Positions 50,781 through 59,090 of a DNA stretch of 64,000 nt are shown here, piece after piece. Under the pieces are notes generated by a model. That model saw only the letters and a program-made list of their open reading frames with translations, was not told the origin of the DNA and did no database searches. This DNA comes from Enterobacter asburiae (GTDB taxonomy: Bacteria; Pseudomonadota; Gammaproteobacteria; Enterobacterales; Enterobacteriaceae). The DNA lies in NCBI RefSeq assembly GCF_008080435.1, contig NZ_VRKN01000003.1, positions 372,001-436,000 of the forward strand, read 5' to 3'. The position numbers and the translations under genes were made by a program. Within the stretch, counting starts at the first letter, position 1, and the number at the start of each line of letters is the position of its first letter.

Positions 50781-52037
50781 GTGAAGATCAAAAAACTACG
50801 CTGGTACATTATCTCACTCGTCATGCTAGGGACGATAATTAACTACTTAGCAAGAAGCACGCTCGGCGTCGCGGCGCCGGAAATGATGAAAACGCTCAAC
50901 CTTTCCAGCGAGCAGTACTCATGGATTGTATCGGTCTTTCCTTTCACCTATGCCATCGGCGGGATCGCCTGCGGCTTTGTAATTGATAAATTCGGTTTGC
51001 GTGTCAGCTTTGCTGTACTGGCTGCATTGTGGTCTGTATGCAACATGTTGACGGCATTATTTAACACCTGGTTCCCGATCGCCGCCTTGCGCGGCGGCCT
51101 GGGTCTGACCGAAGCAGCCTTCAATCCTGCGGGTATGAAGGTGACCGCCGAGTGGTTCCCGGCAAAAGAGCGCGGCTTAGCCTGCGGCGTTTACAGCCTC
51201 GGTACCTCCGTTGGTGCCATGCTGGCGCCACCGCTGGTCGTTTGGGCGATTGTTAACTACAACTGGGAAATGTCTTTTGTTGTCACAGGTGCTATCGGCG
51301 TTGTTTGGGCCATTCTATGGGCAGTGCTTTATCGCTCCCCGGAGTCGCATCCTGCGTTGCTGAAGGAAGAACATGAAGAAGTGCTGGCCGACCAGATAGA
51401 GGTGGTTCAAGAGAAAGCAACTCTGATGTCCATGATCAAAGATAAGAGCCTTTGGGCAATCTCCTTACCCCGTTTTATGGCCGATCCGGCATGGGGAACA
51501 CTGCACTATTGGATGCCGCTTTATCTGGTGACGGTGCGTCACATGAACATGAAAGAAATCGCTATGTTTGCCTGGCTCCCCTTCCTGACCGCTGACCTGG
51601 GCTGCCTGGCGGCAGGCTATATTTCGAAGTTTCTGCACAACCGCGGCGTACATATTGTTAACGCTAAACGCATCACTTTTACATTTGCCGCTCTGCTCAT
51701 GCTGTCGATGGCTGGCGTCGGTTTTGTCAGCAATGTCTATGTGGCTATTGCGCTGTTCTGCATTGCCGGGTTCGCCCACCAGTGCCTGTCCGTTACCGTG
51801 ATCAGCATGTCATCTGACCTGTTTCCGAAACAAAAAGTCGCAACCGCGACGGGTTTTGCAGCCTTCACCGGCAGTATGGGGAACTTTCTGTTCAGTATTT
51901 TCCTCGGTGCCATGGTTGCCGTTGTAGGTTACGACATCTTTTTTATCAGTCTGGGTGTCTTCGATTTGATTGGCGCATTGTTCCTGTGGATGCTGATTAA
52001 GGCCCCTTTGGTAAAAGTCGCACCGGCAATCGCCTGA
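50781..52037 (+). CDS. MFS transporter of the anion:cation symporter (ExuT/GudP-like) family
   Basis: The 418-residue protein has about twelve membrane helices and the ACS-family pattern seen in hexuronate and glucarate transporters (ExuT, GudP): LARSTLGVAAPEM in helix 1, GFVIDKFGLR loop and GLTEAAFNPAGMKVTAEWFP near helix 4. A GTG start at 50781 is preferred because AGGATGG lies 6-8 bp before it; an ATG at 50772 overlaps that ribosome site. It is first in a four-gene plus-strand cluster. It probably imports the products of the lyase encoded next, perhaps unsaturated uronate oligomers or monomers; the exact substrate is not visible from sequence. Confidence 0.85.
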   Translation: MKIKKLRWYIISLVMLGTIINYLARSTLGVAAPEMMKTLNLSSEQYSWIVSVFPFTYAIGGIACGFVIDKFGLRVSFAVLAALWSVCNMLTALFNTWFPIAALRGGLGLTEAAFNPAGMKVTAEWFPAKERGLACGVYSLGTSVGAMLAPPLVVWAIVNYNWEMSFVVTGAIGVVWAILWAVLYRSPESHPALLKEEHEEVLADQIEVVQEKATLMSMIKDKSLWAISLPRFMADPAWGTLHYWMPLYLVTVRHMNMKEIAMFAWLPFLTADLGCLAAGYISKFLHNRGVHIVNAKRITFTFAALLMLSMAGVGFVSNVYVAIALFCIAGFAHQCLSVTVISMSSDLFPKQKVATATGFAAFTGSMGNFLFSIFLGAMVAVVGYDIFFISLGVFDLIGALFLWMLIKAPLVKVAPAIA

Positions 52038-52066
52038 GAGATAGCCTGAACGTAAGGAATAGACTT

Positions 52067-53299
52067 ATGAATAATCGCGACATTGTGCTTATCAGTGCGT
52101 TGTTCTCAACCTCTGCTTTAGCAGCGACCGGGAAGCCTCCCTTTCAGAGCCTGCATGGCGGTTGTCTGACCTACGATTGCAGTCAGATGCTTGAGATCAA
52201 AAAAAGCCTTCAACACGGAGATCAAACATACGCCCCCGCCTGGAAGAAGCTGCTGCAGAAAGCAGACCTGGCACTGGAACACAAACCCTACAGCGTAACG
52301 GATAAAAAATTGTTACCGGCATCCGGGAATAAGCATGACTATTACAGCTTTGGCCCCTACTGGTGGCCGAATCCGGATACTAAAGACCACCTTCCCTATA
52401 TTCGTAAAGACGGCCAGATAAACCCCTCGTCAAAAACAGACGATACGGACAGCAAGCGCCTGGCGCTGTTCTCTGACGATATTCGCGTACTATCGCTTGC
52501 CGCATTTTATAGCGCAGACGCCCGCTATGCGCAAAAAGCAGAAATCATGCTGGATACCTGGTTTCTGAACAAAAAAACCAGAATGAATCCTGACCTCAGT
52601 TACGCCCAGGCGATTCCGGGCATAGTGAATGGCCGGGGGATTGGCATTATTGATACGCGCGTATTGATAGATGTCGCTGACAGTATCGTCCTGTTGCACC
52701 ATGCGGGATTCCTGTCTGATAAAGAGGTTCAGGGTTACAAAAGCTGGTATTCAGCCTATACCACATGGTTATTAACCAGCACTAACGGGCAGGAAGAGGG
52801 AAACTGGTATAACAATCACGGCGCCTGGTATGACGCACAGGTTACCGCCTTTTCATTGTTCTCAGGTGACATCAAACAGGCTCGTCGGCAAATTGATATT
52901 TTCAAAAACAGACACCTTGTCGCGCAGGTGAACGCCAAAGGTGAACTACCGGCCGAGCTTGAACGAACTCGCTCATTCCACTACACCAATTTCGCCCTGG
53001 CAGCTTACGCCAGAATGGGTCGCTACGGTGAAATAACCGGTGACGATGTCTGGAATTACGAACTTGATGGGCGAACCATGAAAAAGGCTTTTTCCTTCAT
53101 CAGCCAGCAAACAAGTAAACCCGCCAGCAATTGGCCGTATCAGGAAATCAAATACATCCCTGAAGAGGCTACCGGCCCATTACTCGCTGCGACAAGAGCC
53201 TGGAAAGACGATGATTTCCGCAAAAATACCGCAGCATTGGTGAAAACAAATGACACCGATATCAACATCCTGGTTCCAGGCTCTGTACTGGTGAAGTAA
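52067..53299 (+). CDS. Secreted alginate-lyase-like polysaccharide lyase
   Basis: The 410-residue protein starts with a short Sec-type signal (MNNRDIVLISALFSTSALAA, cut near ALA) and then an alpha/alpha-toroid of the alginate_lyase type (PL5/PL38-like). Typical segments are DYYSFGPYWWPNPDT (about 91-105), NWYNNHGAWYD (about 246-256, N250-H251 candidate catalytic pair) and ERTRSFHYTNFAL (about 299-311, with R302, H305 and Y306). It probably acts in the periplasm by beta-elimination on a uronate polymer or oligomer. It follows the MFS gene by 29 bp. Subfamily and substrate (alginate, glucuronan or other) cannot be fixed by eye. Confidence 0.8.
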   Translation: MNNRDIVLISALFSTSALAATGKPPFQSLHGGCLTYDCSQMLEIKKSLQHGDQTYAPAWKKLLQKADLALEHKPYSVTDKKLLPASGNKHDYYSFGPYWWPNPDTKDHLPYIRKDGQINPSSKTDDTDSKRLALFSDDIRVLSLAAFYSADARYAQKAEIMLDTWFLNKKTRMNPDLSYAQAIPGIVNGRGIGIIDTRVLIDVADSIVLLHHAGFLSDKEVQGYKSWYSAYTTWLLTSTNGQEEGNWYNNHGAWYDAQVTAFSLFSGDIKQARRQIDIFKNRHLVAQVNAKGELPAELERTRSFHYTNFALAAYARMGRYGEITGDDVWNYELDGRTMKKAFSFISQQTSKPASNWPYQEIKYIPEEATGPLLAATRAWKDDDFRKNTAALVKTNDTDINILVPGSVLVK

Positions 53300-53327
53300 A
53301 CGCCATGACAACGCATACAGGTAGATA

Positions 53328-55262
53328 ATGAAACTGTTTACACAAGCCCAAATTGCGACCGCGAAAGACCGGGTAACGCCGGAGATCCTCCACCGACTGG
53401 TGGAAAACAACTGTGACGTGCTCAACCACGACACGCTGGTTCCGCAAACAGGTTGCGCCACCTGGAACCACTATTTTTACTGCCCGGAGCACAGCGTGCG
53501 GCTGCTCTGGGACCGAAAGTCGCCAAATAAGCACCGTTGCCCCATTGATGGAGCCGTATTTACTGGCGAACCCTACTACGGGGCATGGTGGCGTTGGCTC
53601 AATGGACTGAATGCCAGGGCATGCTATGAGCTTGGCATTCTCTGGCTGCTAACGGACGATAATATCTACCTGGATAAAATTATCGATATCCTGATGCAGT
53701 ACGCAAAATACTACCCCGACTACGAAGAGCACGGTGGGATTCCTTACAATGGTCCCGGTAAAGCCAACGCGCAGACGCTGTGTGAAGCCAACTGCCATGC
53801 TGACTTCGCACGCGGGTTCGATATTGTCAGCTCAGAACTGACGACAGAACAGTATGAGTACATTTCCCGACGCCTGCTGCGCTGTGGAGCCGATTTCCTG
53901 ATGCGGAACCGGAGCAATCAAATTCACAACCATGAGGTGAAGATCAGCGCAACCATCGGCATTATCGGCGCTATTCTCGACGATGAGTATTATCTGACGT
54001 TTGCTGTTAACAGTCCTTATGGCCTGCGGTATCAGCTGGAACACGCCCTGCTGCCCGGCGGATTCTGGTTCGAGGGTTCACTGCATTACCATTACTACGC
54101 CCTTGAAGCGTTCATGGGTTTCGAGAAATTCGCCCATCATGGTCCATTCAGTCTGCTGGATAAGCCCTGGTATGTGAACATGCTGTCACTGCCATTAACG
54201 CTACTGATGCCAAATATGACGCTGCCGAAGGTGAACGACTGCGTGAACGGTCAGGAGAAGCTCGGCCACGCCGATATTTATGAATTTGCATTCAACTATT
54301 ATGGCAACCCGCAATATGGTGAGCTGTTAGCCTGGTTATATACCGCCGGACCGCGCGACAATATTGACGCCCTTTTCTATGGGCAACCACTACCATCGCA
54401 GGTGTTAAGCGCCCCGGAAGGCAATGAGCATAATCCTGATGCCGGATTTACGATAATCCGCAATGCGCCAGGGCGCGCCGTATGCATTAAGCATGGTCCC
54501 TATGGCGGCGAGCACGATCACTATGACAGGCTCAACCTCATCGTCTTCAATAACTACAGCGCACTGTTCCCCGATCTGGGCACCACCGGCTATGGCGCAC
54601 CGCTGCACTATGGCTACTACAAAAATACGTTTTCGCACAACACGCTGTGCGTCAACGGACTTAACCAACCCCCTGCACTCCCCCGGGTTATCGATTATCA
54701 GCAACGGGAAGGAGAAACGAGGCTTATTGCTGAAGTGGACTGGCGCAGGGCAACTGCGTTACCCGACAGTAAAACTCGCGTGGAGTGGGATGCAGAGTCT
54801 TACCGGGATATCGTTTTTCGCCGCACCGTCGTGGTGACGGAAAACCTGCTGATTGATAAATGGGACATTGATAACCCTCACTACCAGTGCGTTGATGCGG
54901 TTTACCACATCAATGCCGCAGCAACGCAGGCGGCACCACAGAATGGCGTCCGGATCTGCTACCCCTACGTTAAACAGGCAACCGAGCAACCGCTGAAGGG
55001 AAAAATTGAGGTTCGCTACCAGGCTGACGCCCCGGTTTCTGTCACCTGCTTTTCGACCAACAATACGGCGTTAATCAAAGCTCAGGGACCGAATAACCCT
55101 TCGACATCGATGCTCGACTATCTGCTATTACGCAGCCGTGATAAGCGTATTTCCTTCGTGTTTGTCACGGATTTCACGGGCACCGGAAAAGTCGATATCG
55201 TGAAGAGCGACGACACGATAACCGTCATTGACATGACGTTAAACCGCGAATACCGCCTCTGA
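53328..55262 (+). CDS. Heparinase II/III-family lyase, probably cytosolic exo-oligouronate lyase
   Basis: The 644-residue protein has no signal peptide. An alpha-toroid domain (about 1-370) carries N201-H202 in QIHNHEVK and the tyrosine-rich SLHYHYYALE (251-260); a beta-sandwich domain (about 375-640) carries GGEHDHYDRLNL with H396/H398. These fit the Asn/His/Tyr/His catalytic layout of PL15/PL17-like oligoalginate lyases. Unusual is an N-terminal CPEH (52-55) and HRCPIDG (69-75) pair that could bind zinc. It probably releases unsaturated uronate monomers from imported oligomers. It is 28 bp after the secreted lyase gene. Confidence 0.82.
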   Translation: MKLFTQAQIATAKDRVTPEILHRLVENNCDVLNHDTLVPQTGCATWNHYFYCPEHSVRLLWDRKSPNKHRCPIDGAVFTGEPYYGAWWRWLNGLNARACYELGILWLLTDDNIYLDKIIDILMQYAKYYPDYEEHGGIPYNGPGKANAQTLCEANCHADFARGFDIVSSELTTEQYEYISRRLLRCGADFLMRNRSNQIHNHEVKISATIGIIGAILDDEYYLTFAVNSPYGLRYQLEHALLPGGFWFEGSLHYHYYALEAFMGFEKFAHHGPFSLLDKPWYVNMLSLPLTLLMPNMTLPKVNDCVNGQEKLGHADIYEFAFNYYGNPQYGELLAWLYTAGPRDNIDALFYGQPLPSQVLSAPEGNEHNPDAGFTIIRNAPGRAVCIKHGPYGGEHDHYDRLNLIVFNNYSALFPDLGTTGYGAPLHYGYYKNTFSHNTLCVNGLNQPPALPRVIDYQQREGETRLIAEVDWRRATALPDSKTRVEWDAESYRDIVFRRTVVVTENLLIDKWDIDNPHYQCVDAVYHINAAATQAAPQNGVRICYPYVKQATEQPLKGKIEVRYQADAPVSVTCFSTNNTALIKAQGPNNPSTSMLDYLLLRSRDKRISFVFVTDFTGTGKVDIVKSDDTITVIDMTLNREYRL

Positions 55263-55309
55263 CAACGCAGTCAGAAGTCACGGATTCAATATGCAACTAA
55301 GGTGATACG

Positions 55310-55633
55310 ATGTTTGTTTTTCACAATCTGACGCAGCTGGAAGAAGCAGGTAATGGCGTAACGCGCCGGATCCTCTCCCATGCCGGCAATATGATGGCGG
55401 TTGAAGTGCATTTTGCCCAGGGCGCTATCGGCCCTATGCACAGCCATCCTCACGAGCAGTTGACGTATGTACTCTCCGGTGAGTTTGAATTCACCATTGC
55501 CGACGAAACGCACATCGTCAGAGCGGGAGATACGCTGTACAAACAGCCCAATGTCATGCACGGGTGCGTGTGTCGCAAGGCGGGAACCCTGCTGGATACC
55601 TTCACGCCGGTACGTGAGGATTTCCTGCAATAA
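55310..55633 (+). CDS. KdgF-like cupin, probable unsaturated-uronate linearising enzyme
   Basis: The 107-residue single-domain cupin has metal-ligand residues in HSHPHEQ (H44, H46, H48, E49/Q50) and H84, and a C-terminal DTFTPVREDFL with D96 and R102. It resembles KdgF, which opens 4,5-unsaturated monouronates to the linear keto form (DKI) in pectin and alginate breakdown. It has no signal peptide, so it acts in the cytosol. It ends the island, 47 bp after the lyase gene and convergent with sucD. KduI and KduD, needed for later steps, are not in the window. Confidence 0.82.
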   Translation: MFVFHNLTQLEEAGNGVTRRILSHAGNMMAVEVHFAQGAIGPMHSHPHEQLTYVLSGEFEFTIADETHIVRAGDTLYKQPNVMHGCVCRKAGTLLDTFTPVREDFLQ

Positions 55634-55634
55634 A

Positions 55635-55724
55635 CAATAAAAAAAGGCCGCTTTACAGCGGCCAACCATGTCGAAACGGACATTTTTATACTTCAACGCC
55701 CCCCTTTCGGGGAGCAGAGAGGAC
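55635..55724 (-). ncRNA. Probable SdhX-type sRNA in the sucD 3' UTR
   Basis: Downstream of sucD the transcript has a CCCCGAAAGGGG hairpin, an ATGTCCGTTTCGACAT hairpin and a final GGCCGC/GCGGCC terminator stem with seven T residues. The E. coli sdh-suc transcript yields the SdhX sRNA from this position. Identity is inferred from location and terminal hairpin only; sequence conservation was not checked. Confidence 0.5.
55639..55664 (-). terminator. Terminator of sdhCDAB-sucABCD
   Basis: GGCCGCT and AGCGGCC form a GC-rich stem followed on the minus strand by seven T residues, after sucD. Confidence 0.9.
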
Positions 55725-56594
55725 TTACTTAATGATGGATTTCAGTGCTTCGCCGATATCCGCCAGGCTGCGAACGGTTTTCACGCCTGCGGCTTCCAGC
55801 GCTGCGAATTTCTCATCAGCCGTACCTTTACCACCAGCGATGATCGCGCCTGCGTGACCCATACGCTTGCCTTTCGGCGCGGTCACACCCGCGATGTAAC
55901 CCACAACCGGCTTGGTCACGTGTTCTTTGATGTAAGCAGCCGCTTCTTCTTCCGCGCTACCACCGATCTCACCGATCATCACGATCGCTTCGGTCTGTGG
56001 ATCTTCCTGGAACATCTTCAGGATGTCGATGAAGTTAGAGCCCGGGATCGGGTCACCGCCGATGCCCACACAGGTGGACTGGCCGAAGCCGTAATCGGTG
56101 GTCTGCTTCACTGCTTCATAGGTCAGGGTACCGGAACGGGACACGATGCCCACTTTACCCGGCTTGTGAATGTGGCCCGGCATGATGCCGATTTTGCATT
56201 CGCCCGGGGTGATAACGCCAGGGCAGTTCGGGCCGATCATACGCACGCCTGCTTCATCCAGCTTCACTTTCACGGTCAGCATATCCAGCGTAGGGATGCC
56301 TTCAGTGATGGTGATGATCAGTTTGATGCCTGCGTCGATCGCTTCCAGAATGGAGTCTTTGCAGAACGGAGCCGGAACGTAGATCACGGTTGCGGTTGCG
56401 CCCGTCGCTTCTACGGCTTCACGCACGGTGTTGAACACCGGCAGGCCCAGATGCGTGGTGCCGCCTTTACCTGGCGTTACGCCGCCAACCATCTGCGTGC
56501 CGTAGGCAATCGCCTGTTCGGAGTGGAAAGTCCCCTGGCTACCGGTGAAGCCCTGGCAGATAACCTTGGTATCTTTATTAATTAAAACTGACAT
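55725..56594 (-). CDS. sucD: Succinyl-CoA synthetase alpha subunit
   Basis: SucD binds CoA and carries the phosphohistidine of the TCA-cycle enzyme. The 289-residue protein has the N-terminal CoA-binding Rossmann fold ([15 protein letters not shown], about 15-29) and the phosphohistidine motif [15 protein letters not shown] in the second half. It overlaps sucC by one base (ATG start at the sucC stop). Confidence 0.98.
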   Translation of the reverse strand: MSVLINKDTKVICQGFTGSQGTFHSEQAIAYGTQMVGGVTPGKGGTTHLGLPVFNTVREAVEATGATATVIYVPAPFCKDSILEAIDAGIKLIITITEGIPTLDMLTVKVKLDEAGVRMIGPNCPGVITPGECKIGIMPGHIHKPGKVGIVSRSGTLTYEAVKQTTDYGFGQSTCVGIGGDPIPGSNFIDILKMFQEDPQTEAIVMIGEIGGSAEEEAAAYIKEHVTKPVVGYIAGVTAPKGKRMGHAGAIIAGGKGTADEKFAALEAAGVKTVRSLADIGEALKSIIK

Positions 56595-57760
56595 TATTTC
56601 CCCTCCACTGCGGCAACAACCTGCTGAGCTGCATCCGTCAGACTTTTCGCTGCAATAATATTCAGGCCGCTGTCAGCCAGTTTTTTCGCGCCGAGTTCAG
56701 CGTTGTTACCTTCCAGACGTACAACAACCGGAACGTTAACACCCACTTCTTCTACCGCACCGATGATACCGTCAGCGATCAGGTCGCAACGGACGATGCC
56801 GCCGAAGATGTTAACCAGAACGGCCTTCACGTTGTCGTCAGAGAGGATGATTTTGAACGCTTCGGTTACGCGCTCTTTGGTTGCGCCACCGCCTACGTCG
56901 AGGAAGTTTGCTGGCTCACCGCCGTGCAGCTTAACGATATCCATAGTGCCCATTGCCAGGCCCGCACCGTTAACCATGCAGCCGATGTTGCCATCAAGAG
57001 CAACGTAGTTCAGTTCCCACTGTGCAGCCTGCGCTTCACGCGGATCTTCCTGAGACTGATCGCGCATTTCGCGCAGATCTGGCTGGCGGAACAGTGCGTT
57101 ACCGTCAGCGCCCAGTTTGCCGTCGAGGCAAATCAGGTCGCCCTGGGTGGTGATCACCAGCGGGTTAATCTCGATCAGCGCCAGGTCGCGCTCCAGGAAG
57201 ATAGTGGCCAGACCCATGAAGATTTTGGTGAACTGCTGAACCAGTTTACCTTCCAGGCCCAGCTTGAACGCCAGCTCGCGACCCTGGTAAGGCATTGGGC
57301 CCGCCAGCGGATCGATAGCCACTTTGTGGATCAGGTGCGGGGTCTCTTCCGCCACTTTTTCGATTTCCACGCCGCCTTCGGTAGACGCCATGAACACCAC
57401 GCGACGGGAGCTACGGTCAACAACCGCGCCCAGGTACAGTTCTTTCGCGATATCGGTCGCCGCTTCCACCAGGATCTGGTTAACCGGCTGGCCGTTCGCA
57501 TCTGTCTGGTAGGTTACCAGACGCTTGCCGAGCCAATGTTCAGCAAACGCACGAATCTCTTCTTTGCTCTTAACAACCTTCACACCGCCCGCTTTACCAC
57601 GGCCACCAGCGTGAACCTGACACTTAACTACCCACGGGCCGGAACCGATTTTAGATGCGGCTTCTTCTGCTTCACGCGGGGTAGTACAGGCATAACCCAC
57701 CGGAGCCGGTAAGCCATACCGGGCAAACAGCTGTTTGGCCTGATATTCATGTAAGTTCAT
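56594..57760 (-). CDS. sucC: Succinyl-CoA synthetase beta subunit
   Basis: SucC is the ATP-grasp subunit that binds nucleotide and succinate. The 388-residue protein starts [18 protein letters not shown] and has [12 protein letters not shown] (about 53-64) and [13 protein letters not shown] (about 320-332), as in E. coli. Confidence 0.98.
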   Translation of the reverse strand: MNLHEYQAKQLFARYGLPAPVGYACTTPREAEEAASKIGSGPWVVKCQVHAGGRGKAGGVKVVKSKEEIRAFAEHWLGKRLVTYQTDANGQPVNQILVEAATDIAKELYLGAVVDRSSRRVVFMASTEGGVEIEKVAEETPHLIHKVAIDPLAGPMPYQGRELAFKLGLEGKLVQQFTKIFMGLATIFLERDLALIEINPLVITTQGDLICLDGKLGADGNALFRQPDLREMRDQSQEDPREAQAAQWELNYVALDGNIGCMVNGAGLAMGTMDIVKLHGGEPANFLDVGGGATKERVTEAFKIILSDDNVKAVLVNIFGGIVRCDLIADGIIGAVEEVGVNVPVVVRLEGNNAELGAKKLADSGLNIIAAKSLTDAAQQVVAAVEGK

Positions 57761-57798
57761 GTGTTCTATCCATCCTTCAGGGTAATCGTTATCTTCAA

Positions 57799-57840
57799 AC
57801 CTGTAGACCGGCGCTACGCTTATCCGGCCTACAGGGCAGG
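57799..57840. repeat. REP-like element between sucB and sucC
   Basis: CCTGTAGACCGG and CCGGCCTACAGG with a central GCGCTACGCTTATCC match the enterobacterial REP core (GCCGGATAAGCG on the other strand). It sits inside the suc operon in a 95-bp gap. Confidence 0.75.
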
Positions 57841-57855
57841 TGATGCTAAAAGTGA

Positions 57856-59076
57856 CTAGACGTCCAGCAGCAGACGCGTTGGATCTTCCAGCAGCTCTTT
57901 AATCGCTACCAGGAAGCCCACGGACTCGCGGCCGTCGATCAGGCGGTGGTCGTAAGAGAGCGCCAGGTACATCATTGGCAGGATCTCAACTTTACCGTCT
58001 ACCGCCATAGGGCGATCTTTAATGGCATGCATACCCAGGATCGCGCTCTGCGGCGGGTTAATGATCGGGGTAGACATCAGCGAGCCGAATACGCCGCCGT
58101 TGGTAATGGTGAAGTTACCGCCGGTCAGATCGTCTACGGTCAGCTTGCCGTCGCGGCCTTTAACAGCCAGCTCTTTAATGTTTTTCTCGATGTCAGCCAT
58201 ACCCAGGGTATCTACATCACGCAGAACCGGGGTCACCAGGCCACGTGGAGTAGAAACCGCCATGCTGACGTCGAAATAGTTGTGGTAAACCACGTCATCG
58301 CCATCGATAGACGCGTTCACTTCCGGGTAGCGTTTCAGCGCTTCAACTACCGCTTTCACGTAGAAGGACATAAAGCCCAGACGGATACCGTGACGTTTTT
58401 CAAACGCGTCACCGTACTGCTTGCGCAGGTCCATGATTGGCTTCATGTTCACTTCGTTGAAGGTGGTCAGCATCGCAGTGGAGTTTTTCGCTTCCAGCAG
58501 ACGCTCAGCCACACGCTTACGCAGGCGAGTCATTGGCACGCGTTTTTCGCTACGGGCGCCCAGAGCAGGCTGTGCTGCTGGTGCTGCCGCAGGGGCTTTC
58601 GCTTCTGCCTGAGCAGGCGCTTTCGCCAGGTGTTTGTCGATGTCTTCGCGGGTCAGACGACCGCCCACACCGGTGCCCTTAATGGCTGCCGGGTCAAGGC
58701 TGTGCTCAGCCAGCAGGCGACGGATCGCCGGGCTGAGGGCGTCGTTAGACTGTTCTTCCAGAGAAGCCTGCTGGCGCTGAGCCGGCGTAGAGGCTTTCTC
58801 TTCAGATTTCGCGCTGGACTCTTTGCCCGCGCTGTTGCCTTCACGCAGGCGACCCAGGATCTGGCGAGAGGTTACGGTAGTACCTTCATCTTCCAGCACC
58901 GCGTCCAGAACGCCATCCGCCGAAGCCGGTACTTCCAGTACCACTTTGTCAGTTTCGATTTCTACCAGCACTTCATCGCGCTTAACGGCATCGCCTGGTT
59001 TTTTGTGCCAGGTAGCGACGGTCGCATCTGCTACGGATTCAGGCAGGTCGGGAACAAGAATATCTACGCTACTCAT
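57856..59076 (-). CDS. sucB: 2-oxoglutarate dehydrogenase E2 (dihydrolipoyl succinyltransferase)
   Basis: SucB is the core of the 2-oxoglutarate dehydrogenase complex. The 406-residue protein has a lipoyl domain (1-80; lipoyl lysine K44 in [11 protein letters not shown]), a linker, an E3-binding domain (about 113-150), and a catalytic domain with [16 protein letters not shown] near the C-terminus. The linker is Ala/Glu-rich. It starts 14 bp after sucA. Confidence 0.98.
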   Translation of the reverse strand: MSSVDILVPDLPESVADATVATWHKKPGDAVKRDEVLVEIETDKVVLEVPASADGVLDAVLEDEGTTVTSRQILGRLREGNSAGKESSAKSEEKASTPAQRQQASLEEQSNDALSPAIRRLLAEHSLDPAAIKGTGVGGRLTREDIDKHLAKAPAQAEAKAPAAAPAAQPALGARSEKRVPMTRLRKRVAERLLEAKNSTAMLTTFNEVNMKPIMDLRKQYGDAFEKRHGIRLGFMSFYVKAVVEALKRYPEVNASIDGDDVVYHNYFDVSMAVSTPRGLVTPVLRDVDTLGMADIEKNIKELAVKGRDGKLTVDDLTGGNFTITNGGVFGSLMSTPIINPPQSAILGMHAIKDRPMAVDGKVEILPMMYLALSYDHRLIDGRESVGFLVAIKELLEDPTRLLLDV

Positions 59077-59090
59077 TTTGTATCCTTTAA

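Noticed and set aside
49551..55700. Uronate island as a recent mobile element
   Set aside because: No integrase, transposase, tRNA-end duplication or direct repeats were seen at its borders; it may be old or vertically inherited.
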